Notes: generated by a model from the sequence alone, not told the origin. A DNA stretch of 64,000 nt from Diadophis punctatus similis (GCA_023053685.1 JALIGW010000001.1:224338434-224402433); one strand, 5' to 3'; shown: positions 12,830 to 22,559, counted from the first letter of the stretch. A program made the numbers and translations.

Positions 12830-13249
12830 TGTCGTGCCAAGGCCGACATATGCACCTTGGTGGGAGGGAGAGACACTGGACCGGGGGATTGATGGTTGCC
12901 AACACAACAAACTCTTATCAGCAGTTCAATGCCTGACGCCAGTGATTAATGTCCTGTTACATGAGACGCCGAGAAAGCCAAGCACAGAGAAATGCTGCAA
13001 CCAGAAGAGGCAATCTAAGCCATGTCCAGCTGAGAGGGGAGGGCTTCACAGCACCGGATGGTGGTTTTGGGGGAGGGAATGGTGAGGATTTGGATAAATA
13101 GCACTGAGAGGAGGATGAGAGCTGACTTTGACCTGAATGGGATCGGCATGGTCTGAGTTCTTATCTGTAGCGTGATTAAAAGCTGAAGTCCTTACTTTTG
13201 AAAGTGTCTTGAAGTCATTAACGCACAGGTTTGACTAGCCAGTCCGACA
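12830..13249 (+). repeat. 3' LTR of the chromodomain Ty3 element
   Basis: Near-identical to 7354-7778, with a purine-rich GTAGAGGGGAG just upstream as the likely polypurine tract. Differences from the 5' LTR include GGATAAATA in place of GCATAAATA at the TATA region and loss of 5 bp in the GGAGGAGGATCTCAG stretch. Confidence 0.93.
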
Positions 13250-13254
13250 GCCAG

Positions 13255-16130
13255 TGCAGCTCGCGGATAATAGGTGTAATATGGGTGTATCTAGGTACAC
13301 CCTTAATGGCTCGTGCGGCTGAATTCTGGACTAACTGTAGTCTCCGAACACTCTTCAAGGGTAGAGAGTGTTGCAGTAGAGCGTGTTGCAGTAATCTAAC
13401 CGTGAGGTGACAAGGGCATGATTGACTGTGAGGAGCGCATCCCGATCCAAGTAGGGCCGCAATTGGTGCACTAGAAGGACTTGTGCAAAGGTCCCCCTAG
13501 CCACAGCTGTTAAATGTTGCTCTAATTTCAGCTGCGGATCTAGGAGGACACCCAAATTACGAACCCCCTCTGAGGTGGACAATTTCTCTCCCCCAAGAGT
13601 CAAGGATGGACAGTTGACATCATCCTTGGGCGGTAATACCCACAGCCATTTGGTCTTGTCTGGGTTAAGTCTGAGCCTGTTTACTCTCATCCAGATCCAC
13701 ACAGCTTCCAGACAACGGTCCATCACATCCACTGCTTCACTGAATTGATGCGGGGTAGAGATGTATAACTGGGTATCATCTGCATATTGTTGATATCTCA
13801 CCCCGAATCGGTGGATAACCTCACCCAGTGGTTTCATGTAGATATTGAAAAGGAGTGGAGAGAGAACCAAGCCCTGAGGCACCCCGCAAATGAGGGGCCT
13901 AAGGGTCGATCTCTGTCCCCCTACTGACATCAACTGGCACCAACCGGAGAGATAGGAGGAGAACCACCGTAAAACGGTGTCTCCCACTCCCAACTGTCCC
14001 AGTCATCCCAGAAGGATACCATGGTCAATGGTATCGAAAGCCGCTGAGAGGTCAAGAAGCACCAAGATTGAGGAAAATCCCCTATCACGGGCTCGCCGGA
14101 GGTCATCCATCAGTGTGACCAAAGCAGTTTCTGTGCTGTAGCCGGGTCTGAAGCCAGATTGAAAAGGGTCTAGATAATCGGTTTCATCCAATAACCATAG
14201 GAGTTGGAGCACCACCACTTTCTCAACAACCTTTCCTACAAAAGGTAGGTTGGAGACAGGACGGAAGTTTTTTAAATCAGCTGGATCCAAAGACGGCTTC
14301 TTGAGGAGGGGTCGAACCACCGCCTCCTTTAAAGGTTGTGGGAAGGACCCCTCACTCAAAGATGCATTGACTAATGCCTGGAGCCAGCCTCATGTCATCT
14401 CCCTGGGGGCCGAAACCAACCAGGAGGGGCACAGGTCCAGTAAACAAGTGGAGGAACTCATCGCTACTATTGCCTTGTCCACGTCCTCAGGAGTCACAGA
14501 TTCAAACTCATCCCATACAACTGGACTAAGACCTGCCCCTGGCATCTTGGTCATAACTGCCCAATCAGAGTCCAGGTACTTCCGAATCTGAGCGTCTTTA
14601 TCCGACAGAAACTGAACAAATTCCTCAGCTCTGCCCTGCAGCGATTTCTCCGCTCCTCCTTCCTTGAGGAGGGAGCAGGTCACCCTGAAGAGGGCGGCTG
14701 GGCATGAATCTGCAGATGCAATAAGTGCGGAAAAATGTGAACATTTTGCCGCCCGTATCGCCACTAAATAAGTCCTAATAAAGGCTCTTAGAAGTGTTCG
14801 ATCAGATTCGGACTTACTGGATATCCAGCGTCACTCTAGACGTCGCTTGTGGCGTTTCATGTCCCGGAGCTCCTCAGTAAACCAAGGAGCTTTCCTGGAT
14901 CCACTGCCACGGAGAGGTCGCAAAGGCGCAATCAGATCCAGTGCCTCAGATGCCGCCCTATTCCAGGCAGCTACTAGGGCATCGGATGGACTGTGGACAA
15001 GAGATTCAGGTATCTCCCCAAGCTCCCTCTGAAACCCGGGCGGGTCCATTAGGAGTCTGGGGCAGAACCATTTAATAGGTTCCGCCTCCCTGCAATGGAG
15101 GAGTGGTGCTTAAAGTCTAATCTCAATAGGAAATGATCTGACCACGACAAGGGAGAAGTGACTATACCCCTTAATTTCAGATCATCATTCTACTGCCCCG
15201 AGAGAAATACTAAGTCGAGTGTGTGACCCCCCCCCTTATGAGTCGGACCCTGAACAACTTGGGTCAGGACCATGGTTGTTATGGAAGCCATGAACTCCTG
15301 AGCTGCATCAGAGGGGTCGCCAAGCGATGGCAGATTGAAGTCCCCCAGGACCATAAGCCTGGGGAACTCCATTGCCAGCCCGGCCACTGCCTCCAGCAGC
15401 ACAGGCAGGGCTGTAGTGACGTAGCTGGGAGGCAGGTATGTCAATAACAAGCCCAGCTGAACCCCTGAGTGCAACTTCAAAAGGAGGGAGTCGCACCCAG
15501 CAATCTCTGGAGCAGGGATCTTGCAAGGAAGAAGACTCTGGCATGCTATAAGTGCCACTCCTCCACCCCTTCCCTGAGGTTGCGGCTAGTGTAATACTTG
15601 AAATGCATGCCAGGTCAGTTCTCTCTTCTAGGATTAAATCCCGAATGAGAAGAGCTTTGTTGACAACAGACCTGGCATTCAGTAACAGCAGCCTGAGCTC
15701 AGGGCCCTGACATCTCAAGTCACCAGGACCTCGAGTTGAGCTAGATGAACCATAATCAGAGAGGCCGGAACAAATAATTGCTTGGAGACAGCGAGTTCTC
15801 GTTCCCAGAGAGCGGCCTACCCCTAGGCTCCCGCCATATCTACCTCTCCCAATTATGACATTTATGCTCTAGCTCCTCAGCCCCTCGGAGATCCACCCCC
15901 CCACTGGCCTCTCACTCCCTATACAGGCCATGCATCCCATTCATATCGAGCCGGGGGTCGTGGCCGAGCCCCCATCTGCTTCTGTTAATACACTCAGCAG
16001 AGGGGGCCCAGCCCATTGTCCCCGACTCACTCATTCTACTGACTCAGTCTCTTCAATCTATTCATTCAACCTAAACCATCCATATTCTCATATACACCCC
16101 CAAGCACCCCCCCTTCCAGGTAGCATATAA
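13255..16130 (-). mobile_element. Body of the L2/CR1-type LINE (- strand)
   Basis: This is the continuation of 6840-7353. On the - strand it codes apurinic-type endonuclease and reverse transcriptase (next entry). The 5' limit is set near 16130 from the end of the GC-rich, pyrimidine-heavy stretch, and is uncertain. The same family reappears on the + strand at 62586, where the shared segment (GSGSRKAPWFTEEL) is nearly identical in protein. Confidence 0.8.
13355..15718 (-). pseudogene. L2/CR1 LINE ORF2: endonuclease and reverse transcriptase, broken
   Basis: Pieces in order on the - strand: endonuclease start (LLLLNARSVVNKALLIRDLI, 15718 downward) and end (LMVLGDFNLPS, THKGGGHTLDLVF, about 15190-15390); linker with APWFTEELRDMKRHKRR (14831-15049); RT fingers ([20 protein letters not shown], 14003-14359); palm with [37 protein letters not shown] and the catalytic YADD at 13775-13786. 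Frame breaks occur between endonuclease halves, near 14770-14830, at 14390 and near 14000. This was the replicase of a target-primed retrotransposon. Confidence 0.88.
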
Positions 16131-16397
16131 TATAAAGCAAATAATAATGTAATGCAAACAAAAGTCCATGCAGGGATATCTAGGAAAGACATGTGTCCAT
16201 CGTTTGCCATCGTCACCATGGTCCCGGTCCCATAGTCCTCCACGATACAACGTCCAATCTCGGGGATCGGGAAAAGGCTCGTTGATATGAGCGTCAATAA
16301 TAAGACCCCCAGCGAAGAAATGATAGTTGTATCGAAGGGGCCGCATTCCAGTCAGAATTTCTCTGTTTCTGTCCACAATAAAGTCTAGCACCAGCAC
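16071..16397 (-). CDS. Unrecognised open frame, part 2 (- strand)
   Basis: The segment reads DFIVDRNREILTGMRPLRYN, then FFAGGLIIDAHINEPFPDP, then RGGLWDRDHGDDGKRW, and a hydrophobic run FCLHYIIICFILYATW that could be a membrane anchor. It is open upstream only to a TAA near 16400, but it aligns end to end with part 1 after a frameshift. The distal end overlaps the presumed LINE 5' boundary, so host, viral or LINE origin cannot be decided from sequence alone. Confidence 0.3.
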   Translation of the reverse strand: MLVLDFIVDRNREILTGMRPLRYNYHFFAGGLIIDAHINEPFPDPRDWTLYRGGLWDRDHGDDGKRWTHVFPRYPCMDFCLHYIIICFILYATWKGGCLGVYMRIWMV

Positions 16398-16833
16398 AAA
16401 TTACAGGCCAGAAAGTACTAACCCAATTAGTCTGTTTCTTCTTGCCATTAATCATAGTCACACAGATAGTATTAGCCGGCATGGCCCAGTCAGCAGAGAA
16501 GGATGTACAAAGGGCCCCATCCACCTTGGTTGCACTCGATCCCGTAATGGCGGCATTACTCAAAAAATGCCAGATAGTGGAAGAAGACAGGCCACACACG
16601 GGGTCAGGGGGATCGTTTATATCACAGTTATAATAACCCCGGGGGAAGAGAAGAAAAGACTGTAGAGAGGCCGGCTGACATGGAGGGGAGGGAGTTGATG
16701 ATAATAATAATAAGGCCAGTTGAAAACGTAATAAGTGATAAGGCCAGTTAAAGAAATGGTGTTCCAAACAACTGGGAGTCAAACGATAAATCAGCGACCA
16801 CATAAAACGGGTCACGCCTGAAGAAACCAACAA
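16294..16833 (-). CDS. Unrecognised Cys-containing open frame, part 1 (- strand)
   Basis: I do not recognise this product. The frame has a hydrophobic N-terminal stretch (FQLALLLLSS) and then a compact, low-repeat segment with four Cys (YYNCDINDPPDPVCGLSS, GALCTSF, NTICVTM) and several Trp. This composition looks like an extracellular or viral surface domain rather than a repeat shadow. A plausible continuation is in the overlapping frame at 16071-16397, joined near 16385 by a one- or two-base shift. It lies just upstream of the LINE 5' end. It could be a LINE-associated frame, an endogenous viral fragment, a decayed gene, or chance. Confidence 0.3.
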   Translation of the reverse strand: MLVSSGVTRFMWSLIYRLTPSCLEHHFFNWPYHLLRFQLALLLLSSTPSPPCQPASLQSFLLFPRGYYNCDINDPPDPVCGLSSSTIWHFLSNAAITGSSATKVDGALCTSFSADWAMPANTICVTMINGKKKQTNWVSTFWPVICAGARLYCGQKQRNSDWNAAPSIQLSFLRWGSYY

Positions 16834-17002
16834 ACATTCATTCCAACCTCACCATCCTCCAGATGCCAATTTCTAATTCCTCAGGATGTTATGTATATAA
16901 ACAACATCGGATATAAAAAAACAGGATGTTCCTCCGAAAATGTTGTTAACTTCCCTTCCTTGTTGTTCCGTGTCCTTTGTTATTATGGTAGTTTGCAATT
17001 GT

Positions 17003-17228
17003 AGTTATTTGCAATCTCACGGCGGAAACGAAGCAGTAATGGCGCCTCTGTTTGAAGTTCAGCATTTCACAGCTTCAGAACTTCGGAGCTTCAAAAACCC
17101 CAATCCTCCAAAAGTTGTGGGTGCTCCAATAGTTATTTGCAGTCTCACGGCGGAAACGAAGCAGAGATGGCGCCTCTGTTTGAAGTTCGGCATTTCGCAG
17201 TTTCAGCACTTCAGAGACCCCAATCTTT
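17003..17228 (+). repeat. 128-bp tandem duplication
   Basis: AGTTATTTGCA...CTCACGGCGGAAACGAAGCAG...GATGGCGCC(T) is present at 17003-17130 and again from 17131, with about 90% identity over the 98 bp of the second copy. It leads into CpG-rich DNA. No reading frame is preserved across both copies. Confidence 0.8.
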
Positions 17229-17329
17229 AAAAAAAGACGATTTCCGTTCGTCTCGTTGTTCCCTGGGTTCTCCTCATTCCTCAGCACATGCAAAGATGAT
17301 ATGTTTCAGGCTAAATCCACCGAAATTCA

Positions 17330-17690
17330 GCCAAATTTCGGATTTTGGGAGAACAGAGCTGCTCTCCCCTCGCCCGCCCGTCGTGGCTCCACCCTGGAAG
17401 TGATTAATTAAGGAAGCCCCTCTAGAACCTTTATCCTCAGCTGCGGCAGCCCAAGCTCAGGTTCCAGCGCCGGCGGGGAAGGAAGGAAGGAGGGAAGCGA
17501 GTGAGGAGGAAGAAGCCGCAGCGGCCGTCTCAGTGCCGTTTATGTGTCTATGTGTCTATGTGTCTATGTGAGAGAAGCTGTGGCGCGCGCGGCCTCTGCT
17601 CGCTGCTGTGCAGGTGCACTGCACCCCTGCTGCCTTCTCCCTGCTGTGGTGCCAGGGCTGAAGCGAGGTGGGGGAGAATCTTGTTTATAA
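17330..17690. promoter_or_regulatory. CpG-rich segment, possible promoter island
   Basis: CpG dinucleotides are dense (for example CTCGCCCGCCCGTCGTGG, GCGCCGGCGGGG, GCCGCAGCGGCC, GTGGCGCGCGCGGCC), and GC content is far above the flanks. A short TATGTGTC tandem repeat is at 17541-17568. It is about 0.5 kb upstream of the unrecognised - strand frame at 16294-16833. Island status is visual, and it could instead be the GC-rich body of a transposon. Confidence 0.35.
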
Positions 17691-18102
17691 TCTTGTAACA
17701 AAAAATAAGTCTCTAGTAATCACTGCAGTCTCATCCACCCCATATTCCAGAGATGTTTCAATCCTATTAATTCCAATACAACAAAGATGATGGAATGGAT
17801 GGAATGAACCAAGGAGTTTCCCTTGTGCAAGGTAACCAAAGGTGCCCACCATCTTAGAGTCTCCTCATGGAGAGCTGCTGTCTAGAGCAGTGGTCACCAA
17901 CCGGTGGTCCACATACCACTGGTGGCCCGCAAGAAAAATTTGGTGGTCCACAGATAAATCTTTGCATTTCTCTCAATGAGCCCGGCCGAAGTTCCCGTGC
18001 CACTCGTGATTCAGTGCTTTAACTCCCAGGGACAGGCTGGGGTCCTTCAGGCAGTTAGCTTGGCAGCCTGTTAGTGGAGAGAAGCACCCGGGGTCAACCT
18101 TA

Positions 18103-18255
18103 GCTTTGCTGTCCATTGCAGATGCTAGATCGGCCCCCTGCAAACTCTCATCTCTCGAGGAGCCCGGCCGAAGTTTCCCGCGCCGCTTCAGTGAGCACTC
18201 CTCGAGAGACGAGTTTGCAGGGGGGCGATCTAGCATCTGCAATGGACAGCAAAGC
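18103..18255. repeat. Inverted repeat, arms of about 58 bp
   Basis: The left arm (18103-18162) and right arm (18198-18255) are near-perfect reverse complements (GCTTTGCTGTCCATTGCAG ... CTGCAATGGACAGCAAAGC), separated by about 35 bp. They would form a stable hairpin. They belong to element A. Confidence 0.85.
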
Positions 18256-18360
18256 TAGGACTGACTCCGGCTGCTTTTCTCAGCTGTAGTGCTTCCCGGA
18301 CGCGGTTCACTGCTCTAAGCCCCAAGCGGCAGGAGATGAGGAGCAGATCCTCACCCGGGT

Positions 18361-18717
18361 GCAGGAAAGGAAAGAAGGGAAGGGAATGGAAGGGAGGGGA
18401 GGGGAGGGGAGGAGAGGAAAGGGAGGGGAGGGAGGGGAGGGGAGGGGAGGAAAAGAAAAGAAAAGAAAAGAAAAGAAAAGAAAAGAAAAGAAAGGAAGGG
18501 AGGGACAGAAAGGAAAGGAAAGAAGGAAAGGGGGGAAGGGAAGGGAGGAGAGGGGAGGAAAGGAAAGAAGGAAAAGGAAGGGAAAGGAAGGGAAGGAAAG
18601 GAAAGGGAAGGAAAGGGGGGAGGAGAGGGGAGCAGGGAGGAAAGGAAAGGGAAGGGAAGGGAAGGGAAGGGAAGGGAAGGGGGGAAGGGAGGGGAGGGGG
18701 GAAGGGAGGGGAGGGAC
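18361..18717 (+). repeat. Purine-only GGGAA/GAAAA minisatellite
   Basis: About 357 bp almost entirely of A and G on the + strand, including nine GAAAA units at about 18449-18494 and many GGGAAGGGAA units. Long open frames across it are low-complexity artefacts. Confidence 0.95.
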
Positions 18718-19257
18718 TAGAGTTACAGCTCTGGAATATGGAACTGATTTTCCCACCAACATCAGCAAGCCACCGTCAGTCTGCCCATCTTCATTTTCCT
18801 TCACTCAGATTGATGAAGCTTCTTGAGAGAAGGAAAACAAAAGAGGTTTCCAGGCTGTGTGCCTGGACCAGGCACTTTCTCTCGGGCCTCCCACACAGAG
18901 GCCTCCCAGAAGCAGACAGGTAGGCCTGAAAGGCAGCCAAGCTTCTTCCCCCCCACAGTGGCCCACGGGATTTAAAATTATGAATTTAGTGGTCCCTGAG
19001 GTCCAAAAGGTTGGACATCCCTGGTCAGTGGTGAAATCTAAAAATTGTCCCTACCGGTTCTGTGGATGTGGCTTATTTTGTGGGTGTGGCTTGAAGGTCA
19101 GGTGGGCGTGGCTTCAGGTGGGCTTGCTTGGTGGTCATGTGACTGGGTGGCCGTGCTTGGTAGTCAGGTGACTGGGTGGGCGTGGCCAACTTGTAAAATG
19201 TGGTGAAACTCACTTAACAACACTCTTGCTTAGCAACCAAAATTTTGGGCTCATAAG

Positions 19258-19560
19258 TTTTCTTTCTTTCCTTCTTTCCCCTTCTTTCCTTTCCTTTTTT
19301 CTCTTTCTTTCTTCCTTTCTTTTTCTTTCTTTTCTTTCTTCTTTCTTCTTTCTTCTTCCTTCCTTCTTTCCTTCCTTCTTCCTTTCCTTTCTTTTCCTTT
19401 CCCCTCCTTTCCTTTCCATTCCCCTCCTTTCCTTTCCTTTCCTTTCCTTTCCTTTCCTTTCCCCTCCCCTCCCCTTCCTTCTTTCCTTTCTTCCTTCTTT
19501 CCTTTCCTTCTTTCTTTTTTTGTCTCTCTCTCCCTTCCTCTTTCTCTCTCTCTTTCTCTC
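19258..19560 (+). repeat. Pyrimidine-only CTTTC minisatellite
   Basis: About 300 bp of C and T, with runs of TTTCC and CTTTC. It is the strand-opposite counterpart in composition of the purine tract at 18361-18717. It lies inside element B. Confidence 0.95.
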
Positions 19561-19989
19561 GGCAGCGGGAGAAAGAAAAAAGTGCTTTGGGAGGGCGGGC
19601 GGCCCGGCAGCGGCACGTCCCTTGTCATGTGCAGGCATGTGCAGCCCCGCCGGCGTGCTGCTCCTCAAGCAATGGACGCCAAGCCCGCGTGTGAGGGGTG
19701 CCGGGCGGTCTTCGAGCCTCGCCAGGAAGGTAAGCTGAGCACGAGACGGGCCCACACACACTCCCGCCTTCCCCTCGCTCCGGCCGTCTCCCGGGATGTG
19801 GCGGTGGGTGGAGCTGAGCAGGACAGAGCCATGGGTGCAGCGCTCGACAAGAAAGGGTGGGTGAGGAGGCGCGCCCAATTGTCTCGTTCATGCCATGGGG
19901 CAGATGGGATAGAAGAAGCGCGGTTGAACGGGGCCGGGCAGCGCAGCCTATTGTGCCTTTGGTGCATTTTCCTGCGCGTTGCAGTTCCG

Positions 19990-20590
19990 AGATGGCAGAG
20001 ATCTTGCTTGGGAGAGCCAGCAGCAGCGGCACAGCACCATCCTGGAACTACGCCTTCGGAGAGCCCAAGCAAGAAAGTTCTCTGCCATCCCGGAACTTTG
20101 CTGTGCCAGGGAAGAGTGCAACGGGTCTTCCTCCCTCCACCACCACCAGCGTCGGCGTTACCTTCTTCTGCTTCTGTGGCAGCGGCGCAGTTTTGGGATG
20201 GCGGAGAGCTTGCTTGGGAGAGCCAGCGGTGGTGGCAGAACTTGCTTCGGAGAGCCCAAGAAAGCAAACTCTCCATCATCCCAGAACTTCACCATGCCGA
20301 GGAAGAGCACAGCAGGTCTTCCTCCTCCTCCCGCCACCGCCAGCATCGAGCTTACCATCTTCTGCTGCGGCGGCGGCAATGGCGGCGAACTTTCGGGATG
20401 GCGGAGAGCTTTCTTGACAGAGCCAGCGGCAGTGGCAGAACTTGCTTTGGAGAGCCCAAGCAAGCAAGCTCTCCGCCATCCTGGAACTTCGCCATGCCGG
20501 GGAAGAGCACGCAGGTCTTCCCCCACTACCACCACCAGTGTCGGCCTTACCTCGGGAGTCCCTCGGGAATGGGGTGGCATATAAGAACCA
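19990..20590 (+). repeat. Three-copy tandem array, unit about 205 bp, GC-rich
   Basis: Units begin at about 19990, 20198 and 20398 with GATGGC(A/G)GAGA(T/G)CTTGC. They share GGAGAGCCCAAGCAAG, CTCTCCGCCATCC and GGGAAGAGCAC(A)GC AGGTCTTCC-type blocks. Degenerate pieces (GGTCTTCCTCC ... GCCTTACCTTCTACTG) continue to about 20800. Several overlapping frames stay open for 200-340 codons on both strands because the unit is GC-rich and lacks stops; I do not regard them as genes. Confidence 0.75.
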
Positions 20591-20616
20591 ATAAATAAAT
20601 AAATAAATAAATGAAT
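20545..20616 (+). repeat. L2-type LINE 3' tail fragment
   Basis: CCTCGGGAGTCCCTCGGG then GGGGTGGCATATAAGAA and (AATA)n is the conserved 3' terminus of reptile L2-like LINEs, on the + strand, embedded in the tandem-array region. Confidence 0.6.
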
Positions 20617-21357
20617 ACCTTCTACTGTGGCAGAGGCGGGGGGAAGACAGGCAGACAGGTCTTCCTCCCTCCCACCCCCACCAGCTGAGGCCTTACCTTC
20701 TACTGCGGAGGCGGAGGCGGAGGTGGAGGCGGAGGGGAAGGCATGCGGATGGGTCTTCCTCTCCCCCGCCAGCATCGGTCTTACCTTGCTGAGGCAAGCG
20801 GATGTCCCCAGGCTGCTGCACATGCACATGGGCACCGCAGTGCTGGCTGTCCCTCATGACATCAGCCTTGCCGGGATAGGGCCATGCTGGGATAGGGCCA
20901 GGCCAGCCTGATGTCATGAGGGAGCGCCAGGACTGCGGTGCGCATGTTCAGCATCCCAGGACATCTGCTCGCAGAGTGAGCGAGCAGCGACTGGGGGACC
21001 GGTTCAGGGGTATGGCCAGCCAACCATCTCTACCAGTTCTCCGAACCATGTGTCGCCGCCACTACTGGTACGCAAGAACCAATCTGAACCAGGAGCATTT
21101 CACCCCTGCCCCTGGTCTAGAGTGCTTGGAGGCAATCTCAAGTCCTCTCCTTGTCCAAAGAGAAATGCTGACTTTGCCACTGATTCCCTGAAAGTCTGGT
21201 AAGTCCAAATTTGTCAATGCCAATAATAATCCAAATAATATATAGTATATAGCAAATATATCTTAACAGTTGATGGAAATTAAAATTTTCAATGTAGATT
21301 AGCAGCTACCTTACAAGCCAATATTTATATTAAAGCAGATTCCAAAAATCATAAGTA

Positions 21358-22363
21358 CCGTATTTTTCGGATTATAAGACGCACCCTTTTACCACCCAAA
21401 AGAGGGTGAAAACTTGGGTGTGTCTTATACACCGAATGTAGCCCCACCCACCCAGCCACCCCCACCCTTTGGCCTCTGTCTTCCAGCAATTTACCTGTTT
21501 GCAGCAAAGAGGGAAGAGCCTGTTAAGACAAGCAAGTCAGTAGCAGCTTCCCGACCTACAGCTGATTTGCCACGTGCTAAAATGAAAGCAAAACTAGCTT
21601 GCAAAGAGGCAAATAGCTGGGAGAGACATGCAGATTTTTATTTTCTGCTGAACTGAATGCAAGGGGGTAAGTGAATAACTAAAAATGTCTGTAGAATGTT
21701 CAAATTATTAGACATATTTTTTAAAGACTGCTTTATTATTGTTCTAGAGCCAGGGGTTTCCAACCTTGGCAATTTTAAGACTTGTGGACTTCAACTCCCA
21801 GAATTCCACAGCCAGCTTTGTTAGCTTTGCTGGCTGTGGAATTCTGGGAGTTGAAGTCCACAAATCTTAAAGTTGCCAAGGTTGGAGACCCCTGTAAATC
21901 TAGACAACTTAACAAAATAAAGAAGCTTTTTAAAATAAATGCTTGCTCTGAAGAGGCTCAGTGCTATTGTATCTTCTTTTAAATAATAGAGAATAATGTA
22001 TACTTCCAGAAATTTTAATTAATTTTAACAGCTCTGTACAAGTATAGTCTGAAATGTAACAGTGTCCTGTTTAGTATTAGAGTTAAATCCTGACTTACCT
22101 TGGATTAGATCTATTTAAATAATTGGGAAGAGTTAGTGTGACTACATTTAAGAAAACTTTCTGGCATAATGTACATTTCTCCAATTCTTTGCTATTTCTA
22201 TGGGTCAGGCACACATGCACAGAAATACACAGCAAACATATATCATATGTGCTATTTGCTGTTTGCTGTTTGGCAAATTGCTGGGAGGCAGAGGCCTTTT
22301 TTCCTTCCCCAAAACTAAGGTGCGTCTTATACTCCGGTGCGTCTTATACTCCGAAAAATACGG
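21358..22363 (+). mobile_element. Non-autonomous DNA element with CCGTATTTTTCGG termini
   Basis: Starts CCGTATTTTTCGG and ends CCGAAAAATACGG, perfect 13-bp terminal inverted repeats flanked by TA on both sides (21356-21357, 22364-22365). Subterminal GGTGCGTCTTATAC motifs occur twice near each end in both orientations, as expected for transposase-binding sites. A second copy with the same ends is at 45648-47307. A TA flank suggests a Tc/mariner-like target choice, but the superfamily is not established. Confidence 0.8.
21751..21894. mobile_element. Palindromic MITE nested in the CCGTATTTTTCGG element
   Basis: CAGGGGTTTCCAACCTTGGC ... GCCAAGGTTGGAGACCCCTG form arms of about 65 bp, each containing GTGGACTTCAACTCCCAGAA or its complement. 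No clear flanking duplication was found. A half copy is at 50815-50880 and a related palindrome at 29963-30067. Confidence 0.8.
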
Positions 22364-22559
22364 TATAAGAAAGATTCAAGGATCTTTACTGTATAAAGAA
22401 AACTTGTAACCAATTGAACAGAAAGTCAGGAAGTGATATTACCCACTCAAATAACAAAATGTTTGTTCTAAATTACAAATAAAAACTTTCATAAAGGGTA
22501 AGAAAGCATCTGAGAATGCCCAAAGGCTATAAGCCTATACATCTTAAGCTAGTATTATC

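Larger units (their letters stand above)
7354..13249 (+). mobile_element. Full-length chromodomain Ty3 (Metaviridae-type) retrotransposon
   Basis: Complete insertion with LTRs of 425 bp (7354-7778) and 420 bp (12830-13249), bounded by TG...CA and a perfect 5-bp target duplication GCCAG (7349-7353, 13250-13254). Internal order is gag, CCHC knuckle, protease, RT, RNase H, HHCC/integrase, chromodomain: the order of Ty3 chromoviruses such as the vertebrate Sushi group. By eye the LTRs differ at about nine positions plus one 5-bp indel, so the insertion is fairly recent. Frameshifts, stops and an altered RT active site show the copy is inactive. Confidence 0.93.
19026..21108 (+). mobile_element. 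hAT-like element B (CAGTGGTGAAAT), nested in element A
   Basis: Starts CAGTGGTGAAATC and ends GCATTTCACCCCTG. Flanks TCCCTGGT (19018-19025) and CCCCTGGT (21109-21116) match at 7 of 8 bases, the target duplication. It contains, in order, a GTGGGCGTGGC minisatellite, the tail of a dispersed element, a pyrimidine-only tract, a GC-rich unique segment and a tandem array of roughly 205-bp units. No transposase motif was found. Confidence 0.8.
17888..21114 (+). mobile_element. hAT-like element A (CAGTGGTCACCAACC), split by element B
   Basis: Left end CAGTGGTCACCAACCGGTGG at 17888; right end ...AAAGGTTGGACATCCCTG, interrupted near 19023. The left 8-bp flank GTCTAGAG (17880-17887) is found again at 21115-21122, on the far side of element B. 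That proves B inserted within the last bases of A. A contains a long inverted repeat and a purine-only minisatellite. No transposase was seen. Confidence 0.8.

Noticed and set aside
18336..18923. Lys/Glu/Gly-rich open frames
   Set aside because: Translation of a purine-only minisatellite.
19582..20598. Open frame of 338 codons (+), with others of about 200 codons overlapping on both strands
   Set aside because: It spans unique sequence and a 205-bp tandem array inside a hAT-like element. Openness in many frames follows from GC-rich repeats, and there is no domain signature.
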